A DNA stretch of 64,000 nt from Mantamonas sphyraenae (Eukaryota > CRuMs > Mantamonadidae): the NCBI GenBank assembly GCA_026936335.1, contig JAPMXV010000005.1, positions 336,636-400,635 on the forward strand. Direction: 5' to 3'. How positions within the stretch are numbered: position 1 is the first letter of the stretch; the number at the start of each line of letters is the position of its first letter. The notes under the pieces were generated by a model. It worked only from the letters and a program-made list of their open reading frames with translations. It searched no databases and was not told where the DNA came from. The position numbers were made by a program, and so were the translations under genes. This document shows, piece by piece, positions 41,701 to 52,202 of the stretch.

Positions 41701-44700
41701 GTCGGACTTTGTGATGCGCGTGAGTAGAGGAACCCATGTGCCGTTGCCGCTGACGTCGTAGTCGATGTAGTAGTAGGCGGGCTGGTTGGCACAGGGGCGG
41801 AACCAGCTGGTGACAAACTCGTTGACAAAGGCCTGCCTGGGCAGGGCGACAATGACACTGGCGAGGTCGGTCATGTTGCTCGTGAATTGCTGGGCAAACT
41901 TGATGCCGCAAAACTTGCCTTGGTTGGCAACGGTTTTCTCGCAGCAGCGGTCGTTGTCATTGATGCCATAAAGACCGGTGCGAAAGTCGACACCGTCAGA
42001 GCCAGCCGAAGCGTTGATGGATGCGGCTGCGGCGAGGTTGGGGAAGTAGAGCTGGCCCTTTGCTTCTCGCTCGAGCTTGCCGACGGGCAGCTCTGTGGCG
42101 AGGCGGCACAACGGGGAAAAGGGCTCGATGTACTTGAAGAAACCCGCGGCGGCGACGGCAGGGACAAAGTTTTGGCGATTGTTGGCGACAGAGACGACGA
42201 GGTCGCCGACGATGTTCTCTGGAGAGGTGCAGAGGATCTCTGTGGTGGAGACAAACTCGGGGGCGACGGAGTTGATGACGTCGCCAAACTTGCAGGCGAG
42301 GAGGGGGTTGTTGATGAAGCCTGTGCCACGTACGGTGACTGGCGTGCGTCCATACACAGGTCCGTTGTTGGGCTCGAAGGAGGATACCACGAGCTGGGGA
42401 TGGACGAGGAACGGCACGTTTGCGGCACTGGTGTTGACGTAGGCGTTGTTTGTGACGACGAGATCCTTGGAGCCGGTGGAAACGGCGGCGGTCGTGCATA
42501 CGATCTGCGTACCGCTGATGTAGGAGACGGAAGCGCAGTCGACGCCGCCTACGCGAGCCAGCATCTTGGGAGTGTCGACAAAGTTTGTGCCTGTGATGGT
42601 GATGCGTGTGTTGCCTGTCTGTGGGCCGAGGGGCGGGAGGAGGAAGGAGTAGTTGGCCGGCCCAAAGGCTTGGATGACGGACCATTGGCTGGCGCCGACG
42701 ATCTGGCCACCGGTGGTTACGGTGACGTTGACGGTACCTGCGCGAGGGGCGGTGTACTCAAAAGGGTACAGGCCACTGGACGGGGTTTTTGCGACGACGT
42801 TCAGTTCGGAGCCCTCAAAAAAGACGCGGAGGTCAAAGCTGTCGACGGCACCGATGCTGCGTAGGTTACCAAAGGCATCGCGACTCTGGACGTTGACCTC
42901 AGCGGCACTGAGAGCACCCCAGGCTTTTGTGTCGACGGTTGTGGATGGGATGTGGAGGGAAGCCGGGAGACACTGCATGGCAAACGGACTGCCAGAAATG
43001 TGGATGTTTGCACCGGTGGTGTTTGCCTGGTGGACGTGGAGGACGTAGTTGCCACTGACGGTGGCGTTGTAGTCGACTGCATATGCGCCTGGAATGGAGC
43101 CGTGTGGGGCGACGGTTGCGTTGACACGGACGGCCGGGTTTGCCGAGAGGACGGCGTAGGCAGCAAACGAGTCTGTGGTGAGGGAACGGTTGTTGTGGAA
43201 CCTGTCCCTAGCCTGAAGAGTGAATGTGCCTTGGGCCCCAGCGACCACAGAGGAGAGAGCCTGTCCGTACGCGACGCTGTCGGAGACACTTGTGTTTGTG
43301 GGCAGGACCTGTGTAGTGAAGGGGGAGTTGCCAAAGGACATGCCGTTGACGAGCACCTGTACGTTGTAGTGACCGGCTCGGGTCACTGGGTAGGTTGTAC
43401 TGTAGAGGCCTGCGGCAACGTTTGCGACGGCACCGGTGATGGGCGGGATGGCTTGCGTGGCGTGGGTAAGGGTGACCTGGAGGGAGTCGCCGTTTTGGGA
43501 ACGGGTGTTCCCGTATGCGTCGCGGACCTGCATTTGCCAGGTGACAGAGGTGCCCGCAAGAGCAGCAGAGGCGGGCTGTGCGACGGAGCTTGTCTGGCCG
43601 TAGGCGATGTTGTTTGCGACGGAGACGGCGACCGGAGAGCCTTGGACTTGGAGGCCGTCGACGCGGACGGTGGCGGCCCAAAGACCTGCCAAGGTGTAGT
43701 TTGTGCGCACGGTGTAGGTTCCAGAAGCGCCTGGATCGGCTGTGATGGACTGGTCCGCGTGTGTGCCGCCACCTGTGCGCGTGCTAGTCACGGCGAGAGA
43801 ATCGCCGGCCTGTGTGCGTGCGTTGCCAAAGGCGTCGCGTGCCTGGACCTGGTAGACGACGTGCACGCCTGCGGTGGCAGTGGCAGGAGGGTTGACGAGT
43901 GTGCAGCGCGGGCCGTAGGTGGCGGCAGGGACGACGGTGAGGGTTGAGCCGCTGCCGAGGATGGGATCGCCGTTGAAAAAGGCAGAGATGGTGTAGGCTC
44001 CAGCGAGGGTGGCGTTGAAGAGGACGGCGTAGGCGCCGTTGCCCTGGTCGTTCTGCGTGAGACCTGCGGCTTGGACACCGGCGAGGGCGTTGTGGTTGAT
44101 GGAGAGGACAAAGGCGGAGCCGCCGGAGGTGAGGTCGTTGTTGTACTGGTCACGAGCCTGAATGGCGATGGAGCCCTGGGAGCCAGCCACGGTGTTGGTG
44201 ACACCAGAGAGCTGTGTTGTGGCAGCGGCAATGGTGGACGGCAGGACTGTGACTGTAAACGGGCTGGAGACGATGTGCAGGGAGGCGCCGTTTGTGACGA
44301 GGATGTTGTACTGGCCAGAGACGGTTGCCTGGTAGGAGACGGTGCGCTGTCCAGAGGCAACGGGGCCATTTGCGATAGCGATGGCATTTGCGGCACGGCC
44401 AGCGATTGTCTTGTGGGGCACGGCGACGGAGATGGGGTCGAAGGAGGTGCGGTTGTTGTTGTACACATCTTTGCACTGGACGGAGAAAGTGGAGGTTTGG
44501 CCGGCGACGGTTGGTTGGCCGCTGTAGAGGAGGCCACCGAGAGCGACAAAGTTTGTGAGCTGTGCCGGGCCGGGGGAAACGGCGACGGTGCGTGTGAGAC
44601 CGACCTGTGCGTCGAGGCCGATGGCGAGAGTGTAGGAGCCGGTGACGGTGACGGTGTACTGGACTTGGTACTGGCCAGATGCGGCCGAACCCGGGGTGAC

Positions 44701-47700
44701 TGCGGCTGCGATGGGAGCAAGGGCGCCGGACGAGTGGGTGAGGTTTGCAAAGAAGTTGTCGGTCTCGACGGTGCGCGGGTTGTCAAACTGGTCCTTGGCC
44801 TGGATGGTAAAGGAGGCGGGAGTGCCAGCGACGGCTGCGGAGTCACCTCCGCCGGAGCCGTCGAGAATGGTGGTTTGGGAGGCCTTTGCAGGTCCTGCGA
44901 CAATGACAGGGCTGATGGTCTGGCCAAAGGCGTTCCCGTTTACGCTGAGGGCCATACTGTAGGTCCTGGCCTGCTGGGCTGTGTAGGTGAGTGTGTAGCG
45001 GCCGTTTGTGTTTGGAGTGACAGCGACGGCGACTGTGGGAGTGCTGAGGGAAGAGACGACGGTCGCGGTCGAGGTTGCGAGGACGTTGAGAAATTGGTCG
45101 CGCAGGTCAACGATAAAGGTGGCTTGGACGCCTGCAGTGCCTCCTGTTGCGCCGGCGCCAGAGACGACGGTGTTTGCGGCGACGGGGTCTGCCTGTGGGG
45201 CGACGTTGACGGTGAAGGGACTGCCCGGGATGGCGGTGCCTTGGACGGTAACAGCCATGTTGTAGGGGCCGGCCTTTGTGGCGGTGTAGGTCATGCGGTA
45301 GAGACCACCGCCGGACGGATTGGAGGCGGCAGCGTTGATGTCTGCAAGGCCGGTTTTGGTGAGGGTTGCGACGACACTGGAGGAGGTTGTGGTGAGGCGA
45401 TTGTTGTGTGCGTCACGCACGGTGATGTCGATGTAGGCCGGGAAGCCAGCGACAGCGTCTGTGAGACCGGAGCCTGTGGAGAGGCTGTTTGCAGGGACGG
45501 CAGCGCCCGGGGTGACCGAGACGGTGCGCGGGAAGCCCAGGGCGGCCTGGCCACGGATGGTGAGGGAAAATTGGTAGGAGGCGGCGTAGGTGAGGGTGTA
45601 GGCAGCACGATACTCGCCAGCAGCCTCTGTGGTGATGGTGGCGTCGACGGGAGTGATGCCCGCGGTGGTGAGGGATCCAGAGACGGTTTCTGCGTTGTCG
45701 GTGTGCTTGTTTGCGAAGCGATCGCGAGCGGTAAGCACGACGTAGGAAGGGGCGCCTGCGACGACGGCGTCGAGCCCCGGACCGACGGCTGTGCAAAGGG
45801 GACCATGGGCAGGGGCCGGGAGGACGTTGATGGCGCGAGGAGTGCCGAGGGCGGGCTCGCTGAAGCGTGACTTGTCGATGAGTGAGAGTGAATAGGACTT
45901 GGCCTCTGTGGCATTTCCTCCAGAGACCTGGACGGAATGGATGGGAGGCAGGGTAGCCTGTGTGGCGACGAATGCGGTATGGAGGGCCGGGGTCACGGAA
46001 ACGGAGTAGCGGAGGCCGTTTGCACGCTTGGGCGGGTCGACGCCAGCGACAAATGCCCAGGTGGAACCTGTTTTCACGCGGAGGTGCTGCTGGAACGGGG
46101 AGAGGTCGTAGACCATGGCGCCGAGCTGGTTCTCCATGGTGTAGTATGCGTAGAGGCCTGCTTCGTCAGGGGCGACGCCGTAGCGCATGTACTGTTGGAT
46201 GTGAGATTGAGGCTTTGCGCCGTCGAGTAGAAAGACCTGTGTGAGGAGGCCGTCGATGCACTCGTTATTCTGGTAATTGCCCTCCTGGGCGTCCTGGTCG
46301 CAGCCGAGGACGATGGCACCGTTGGCGGTGCGGAGAGTGACGTCCTTGATCTTGCTGCCTCCGGAGGCGTAGAGGGCGTTTGAGACGACTGCGCCGTCCT
46401 TGTAAAAGACGACACGGCCGTCGGAGTTGTCGACGGTGACGGCGATGTGGTTCCAGACGCCGACGTCGATGGTGACGTCTGTGAGGTCGCCGGTCTTGCC
46501 TGCGGGGCCCCACTCGATGCCGCACTTTGTGAGGCCGACCTCAAAGTTGAGTTCGTCGACGTAGACGGAGGTGGAGTAGCCGAGGACGATGGCCTTTGCA
46601 CCGGAGGGGAAGTCGCTTGTGGCTTTGATCCATGCGCCGATGGTGAGTTTGGAGGTGGGTACTTGTGCGCCTCCACCGCGGCTTGCGGTTGTGAGGTCGC
46701 CGTCCTTGCCGTGCATGCGTAGGGAGGCGCCTGTGGTGAGGACGGCGCCTGTGGCAGTGAGGTGGCGTGCTTGGCCGGAGGCATCGCGGACAGGGCTTGT
46801 TGCACAGTCGTCAAAGTTCCAGAGGGCCCAGAGGGAGGGCTCGTCGCCCTGCAGGGGCGCAGCCATGAGTTGGCGTGCGGTGGAGGGGTCAAGACGTGCT
46901 TGCCAGAGGGCGATGTCGTCGAGCCAGCCGTCAAAGACGGCGTTGTTGTCGTAGGCTGGGGCCTGCTGGGAGGTTGAGGTGGACTGGCGTGCGATGTGGA
47001 GGGTGCCTGGAGAGGCGATGGCGTCTGTGGTTGCGAGGAGGCCTGCAGGAGTGAGGGCGACGCCGTCGAGGTAGAGGTAGACGTTTCCGTCTGAGCGGGC
47101 CCAGGTGTAGACGAGGTGGTGCCAGGATTTGAAGGCGTCGCCGAGGGAGAGCGTGTATGCGACGCATGCGTTGTCGCCGAGGCACATGAGGATGGCGTCT
47201 GAGCGGAACTTGCAGACGAGTGCGTGTGCTTGAGAGGAAGAGGAGTAGGAGAGAGCGGACATGTTTGCGGAGGGCCTCTCTCCAGGCTTGATCCAGAAGG
47301 AGACGGAGACGGCATCGGTTGGCATGGGAAAGGCTGTGGCGGAGAGGACGTTGTCTGTGGAGGAGAGGTCGTCCTTGTAAAAATGGCAGTTGAGGGGCGG
47401 GGTGGTGATGTTGTTGAGGAAACGATCGCGAGGCTGGAGGAGGTAGGATGGCCACTGGTCGCCGGCGGTGATGACGGAGGACGGGAGGGAGCCGTTGAAG
47501 AGGCCCGAGGAAGGGCCGTGGGAATGTGACGGGAGGACGGAAAATGTGTACGGGGAGTCGGCGACGTGTACGGCGGCGTTTGTGATGGAGAGAGAGTAAG
47601 CGCCGGCGACGGTTGCGTTGAAGGAGATGTGGTAGCGGCCCGGGGCGGGGTCTGTGACGGTGGGCGGGGAGAGAGAGAGGGAGGGGAGGGAGGCGTGTTG

Positions 47701-50700
47701 GAGGGAGACGACAAAGGGCACGTCGTGGGTGGTGCGGTTGTTTGCGGTGAGGTCACGTGTCTGGATCCACAGCTGAGCGCCACGGCCTGCGTGTGTAAGG
47801 CGCAGGGGATGATCAAAGTAGACGAGGGCCTTTGTGTTGTTGTTGGGGCCGGGGACGACGGTGAGGGTGAAGGTGTTGCCGGAGACAGTGTTGCCGTTGA
47901 GGGAGAGGGTGACGGTGTAGGTTGTGGCGGGCACGGCGGGTGTGTAGTTGCAGTCGTAGGTGCCCGGAGAGGCGTTGTTTGAGGTGGAGCCTGTGATGGA
48001 GCCTGTGAAGGAGCAGGCCGGGGTCAGGGAGTGTCCGTCGAGGATGTTGTTGTACTGGTCGCGTGCAACGATCTGGAAGGAAGCGGGCTGGCCGTTTGTG
48101 ACGGTGGTACTGCCTGTGTAGGTGCTTGCGGCTGCGTTGAGGGGAGCAGGATTAACCTGGAAGCTGTTTACGGGGCTGCCCGGGAGACTTTGGGCAGACT
48201 GGATGTGTGTGACGGCGAGGGTGAAGGAACCCTTTGTCTGGAGGGCCGAGGTTTGGATGGAGTAGTTGCCTGAGGCGAAGGGGGTGTTCTGGGCCTGGGT
48301 GCCGCCTGTGCCAGTCCAAGTTGCACGGAAAGCGTCTGCGCCGAGGTCGGTGATGAGGTTGTTGTACTGGTCGACGGCGGTGATCTGGATGGTAACGGAG
48401 TCGCCTGCACTGATGGTGGTAGCGCTTGTGGTGAAGGAGCAGCTTGGGACATGGATGGCAGCCGGGTTGACGGTGACGGCGCTGGTGGCGACGAGCTGGC
48501 CGGCGATGGAGATGGTTGCGTTGTAAGTTTCTGCCGAGGTGGGTGTGTAGGAGCCTTGGTAGACGCCGTTGCCCTGGGAGGTTGCGGTCATGAGGAGATC
48601 TGCGGGTGCGCCGTCGTTGGGAGAAAGGCGGACCTGAAAGACGTCGGAGGTGATTGTGGCGCGGGTGTTTCCGTAGGCATCCTTGGAGACGATGTCGAAG
48701 GAGCGTGTCTGGCCCGCAGTGATGGGTTGGTTGTAGGTTGAGGCTACGGTGCACTGTGCGGGGCTGACGGGGCCGACGGAGATGGTAAAGGCCTTGACGT
48801 TGTTCTGGATGGCGGAGTAGGAGGTGCCGTCAAAGAACTCGATGGTGACCTGGAAGGTGCCTGGGGTTGTGGTTGCGCGTGTGCAGCGGTAGGTGTTTGT
48901 GGCGCCGACCTGCTGTGCGTCTGTGGTGCCGGTGAGGCCGTTTGCCCAGGAGCAGCGGAACTTGCGGTTTGCGCAGGAGAGGGTGTGCGGGTTGCCATGA
49001 AGGAGGGCGGTGATGTCGACGGTATATGCGTCTGTGGTGATTGTGTTTGGGGCGGTTGCGGTGGAGGAGGTCATGTCCTCGCCAAAGGTGATTGAGGGCC
49101 CGGTCTGCTGAGACCAGCTTACGCCGCCGTCGATGGAGTAACAGAGCTTGTGGACACCGACGGCAGTGACGGAGGAGGCGAGAGTAGGGGAGGCTGAGGC
49201 GGAAAGAGAGGTGTGGCCTGTGCGAGATGTGGAGGCGCACTGACCGTCGGGGGCAAAGGCGACCATCTTTGTGGCGCCTGTGGATGCGCCGGTGAGGGTG
49301 AGCTGAGGGGTGTTGCAAGCGATGTATACGGGAGCAACGGCAGAGATGGCGTTTGTGGGAGCACGTGTGGCGACGAGGTAGGGCCTGTCTGTGGCGGAGG
49401 TTGTTATCTGGACCCAGCCTGCGGCGTTGCTTGTGTGGAGGCCGTCGGTAGTGTAGGAGGAAGAGCCCGAGTTGACGAGGGTGTACTGGCCGCTGGAAGG
49501 GACGGTGTCGCTCTGGAAGTCAAAGAGGTAGGCGAGGTCCGGGTGTGCGGGCTGCGTCCAGACATCCATAGCGGCAGCGATTTCCTGCTGGGAGCGTGCG
49601 CGTGTCCAGTAGCGGATCTGGTTGAGATAGGTCTTCTTGGGGCCATAGACGTCTGCAGAGGCGCCGTTGTAGCCGAAGCCCATACCGTGGATGGAGGTGG
49701 AAAGGGTGGCACAGCCGAGGGAGCCCGAGGCGACAGTCTGGACACCGTTGATATAGAGCTTTGCTGTGGTGCCGTCATAGGAGCCTGCAATATGGTATGC
49801 CATGTTCTTGGAGAGGAGCTCGGCAGAGACGATGCAGCTGCTGGAGGCGGTGCCGTACTGGAAAAAGACTTGGTGTTGGTTTGCGACGGTGATCTGCTTG
49901 ACGCCGATGGCAAAGGCGCGACTAGAGACAGCGTCTGTGCCGGTCCACAGGTACCAATCCTTGGCGGAGGTGTCGTCGTTCTCCATCATAAAGGTGAGTT
50001 CGATGGTGAAGGCGGCGCTGAGGAATGGCAGGGTGTTTGTGATTTTCTGGACCATGACGACGCCTGCGTTTGCGTTGTAGAATTGTTTCTTGGAGGAAGC
50101 AATGTCTGCGGGGATTGTTTCTGTGGGATTGGAACGGGGGAACGGGGTTAGGGGAGTGGTGGTGGTGGAAGGAGAAGGGGGGGTGACGGGAAGGGAAGGA
50201 TGGACGCACCGAGTCCGCCGCTGACCGGGTAGTCGGCGCTGGCGAGGTTTGCGCTGGTGAAGCCGGTGATGGCGCTTGCACCAGCAAAGCCGTAGTCGCT
50301 GGCAAGGTTGTTGCTTCCGTCGAGAGTGCCGTCTGAGTAAAAGACGTAAAACTTGTTTGTGGAGGCAGCGAGGTTTGTGTTGCGCGGGACGTAGCGGCGG
50401 CGGGCGGCGTACTGGTAGAGGTAGTTGGGAGGGTCGTACCACATCTGGTAAAAGTGGAACGCGGTGTTGCCTTCCCAGGCGTTTGCGCCTGCTCGGAACT
50501 GCGTGTTGATGGTAAACTCGCAGAGGCAGTGCTTGTAATAACCGTTCAAAGGATCACCAAAGATGGCGTTGGTGCACGCGACGTTGTTGCCGCTGGGGTT
50601 GGCTTGTGTTGAAAAGCCGGTTTCCTTGAGCTGGGCAAAGGTTGTTAAGTCGCCACTGCCAGGTTTGCCGTTTGCGTAGCGGCGGCCGTAATAGATGGTG

Positions 50701-52064
50701 CCTGTGCAGCCTTGGCACGTGCCTCCTTCGTTAGCACAGACGCGGCGCTCCCACTTGATGTTGTAGTCCGCGCCGGCGGGCGTGGAGGCATCGGCAGCGG
50801 CAAAGTTGTTTCCGGTGAGGGCGCCGTCGACGGAGACGCGGCAGACGTCCTTTTCGTCTCGGTATCCAACCTGAGAGGTACGCGGGGAGAAGGGGGAGGG
50901 AGGGTGGGGTGTGTGAGTGGGGGGTGGGTGAGTGGGTGAGTGGGAGGAGGGGAGGTGGGGAAGGGGGAGAGGGGAGGGGCGGCACGCACTGCAAAATGCC
51001 AGTTGTTGTCGGCAAATGTGCCGGTGGTGGTGGCGGAGCACAGGACGCCGCTGTTGTAGCCGTGGTAGATGAAGCGGATGGCACCACCGGATTGCATCTG
51101 GAGAGCGAAGCCGTTGTTGATTCCGGTTTCGTCCATAGCTTGCTGGAGGTTGATGCCCATCTGCTTGGCGGTTTGTGAAGTCTTGAACCAGGCCCCAGTG
51201 ACAAAGGGCTGGTCCAGAGGCCTGAGCGGGGGAGAAGGGGGGAAGGTCGGCGTGAGGGTCCGCCATAATTGAGGAATGGGCGAGAGTGGGAAGGGAACAA
51301 GGCGCGAGACGTACTGCAGGTCGGTGGATGTGGCGTGCAGGTTTTGGGTGCCCGTTGAGCCAGTGAAGGCTTTTTCACCGGTGGCTCGGACTGTAGGTAT
51401 CGCGGAAGCGGGAAAAAAGGAGGTGTCAGCGTTTTTGACGTGTGGAGAAAGTCGAAAATACGGAAAAATGGCAAGGTGCGGTTGTGCACGGGAATAAGGC
51501 ATGTTTGGGTGGTACGGAATTGCAGAAAGGCAAGTGGGCACGCGGTAGAGTCCGCGATGGGGTGTGACACAGACAGGCATGGACGGTAGGTGAAAAAAAG
51601 GGGGGTGGGTGTGCGTGGTTGTGCGAGCACGAAATTTCACGTAATGCAAGGCATGGTCGCGGGCGGTGAAGAGGGCAGAGGGACACAGGCAGAGGGTGTG
51701 GGAAGGGTGCGTGTGGTATGGGGAGGGTGCGGGTGCAGGTTGCGGGGTGGGGTGAGGTGTGGCAATCGCCCCGGTGGGCCGAAGGAGATTTTCGGAGGGC
51801 GGAGCCAATGTCGGCAGGGGCGGTGCTTGAAAGGTGGGAAGGCGGGAGAGAGTAGGGCGAGTGCAGACATGGAGTGAAGAGGGGTTGCGAGTTGGGGGTG
51901 GAGTGTGGAACGCGGGGCAAGCGGGGGTGCATTGGGGGAGTGGGCAGTGGGATTGGGGGGCGCGCGAAAAAGGCAAGTGCGCGGAGAAACTGACCGTGAA
52001 GGGCGAGGGTGGTGAGACAGAGCACCAGGGAAAAGGAGATGAGTGCCTGACGGGGTTTCATCAT
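32716..52064 (-). CDS. Giant multidomain cell-surface receptor (five exons, about 6,147 residues)
   Basis: Exons: 52064-51995, 51390-51315, 51221-50990, 50870-50210 and 50120-32716 (17.4 kb). Donors are GTCAGT, GTACGT, GTGCGT and GTGCGT; acceptors are all CAG, and phases 1, 2, 0 and 1 agree. Exon 1 encodes a signal peptide (MMKPRQALISFSLVLCLTTL). Then come LamG-like domains (about residues 50-560), filamin-type Ig repeats with two further LamG domains (about 560-2,830), two IPT/TIG domains (about 2,840-3,010), a discoidin-like segment (about 3,050-3,220) and about 17 tandem Ig-like repeats (to about 5,200). A Cys-rich ephrin-receptor/GCC2-like stalk follows (CRCRPGYFSVSETSPCTPCP), then about nine membrane helices (5,390-5,790) including YFWEIVIMTRKLMVVAIIVR, a hallmark of the TRP-like region in protist receptors. 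A coiled-coil helical tail completes it. Adhesion or environmental sensing is inferred. Confidence 0.85.
35560..41450 (-). repeat. Array of about 17 Ig-like coding repeats in the giant receptor
   Basis: About 17 consecutive repeats of roughly 105-120 residues lie here. Each opens with a G-x-P/A-x-x-L-type start (GPPHSLALV, GAPTQLRVVS, GNPVSLKVA, GPAVSLQVVQ) and contains a central D-x-G-N/G core (VLDIGGSRV, AFDAGNTFVGATD, ALDAGGVFVGASD). Each closes with a Y-x-L-x-F-x-S-x-G-L strand (YTLTFSSSGLTNV, YLLTFSSPGLANS). The repeats are diverged in sequence, so the expansion is old. They form the membrane-proximal stalk of the receptor. Confidence 0.75.
42650..48790 (-). repeat. Filamin-type Ig repeats in the giant receptor, interrupted by two LamG domains
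   Basis: About 15 repeats of roughly 100 residues lie here. The filamin-like core is V-A-G-x-x-x-x-F-x-I-Q-x-x-D-x-x-x-N (VVAGAQGTFTLQARDRFHNN, AVAGTPASFTIQAKDQFDN). The closing strands are Y-x-V-x-Y-x-x-T-x-x-G-x-Y-x-L followed by G-S-P-F. Two LamG domains (about 47330-46150) sit inside one repeat, splitting it after its D-R-F-L-N-N core. Confidence 0.7.
51391..51994 (-). other. Unusually long first intron of the giant receptor gene
   Basis: This 604-nt intron follows the signal-peptide exon (donor GTCAGT, acceptor CAG). Apart from the introns of the subtelomeric family (about 323 nt), all other introns I can place are 86-158 nt. It is CT-rich on the coding strand. I see no gene inside it; it may hold regulatory sequence. 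Confidence 0.55.
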
Positions 52065-52202
52065 GTTGTGGTGCAGTGTGTTTGTGTTGGTGGGGAATGT
52101 GTGGAGCTGCGGTGGGACGGGAGTCGCAAACGCACAGAAGGGAGTGGGTGCGTTGTCCGACAGTTTTGGAAGAGGAGGCATGGGAAACAAGGGGATGGGT
52201 GT

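Noticed and set aside
44071..45870. 599-codon plus-strand ORF inside the giant receptor gene
   Set aside because: Gly/Asp/Val-rich antisense shadow of the filamin-type repeats; the minus frame is continuous for 17.4 kb and carries clear domains.
52061..52202. Ser/Pro/Thr-rich C-terminal extension of A-B copy 1
   Set aside because: It exists only because of a 1-nt slip in the GAG run; copies 2 and 3 end at KRQRLE. It also runs into the start of the receptor gene.
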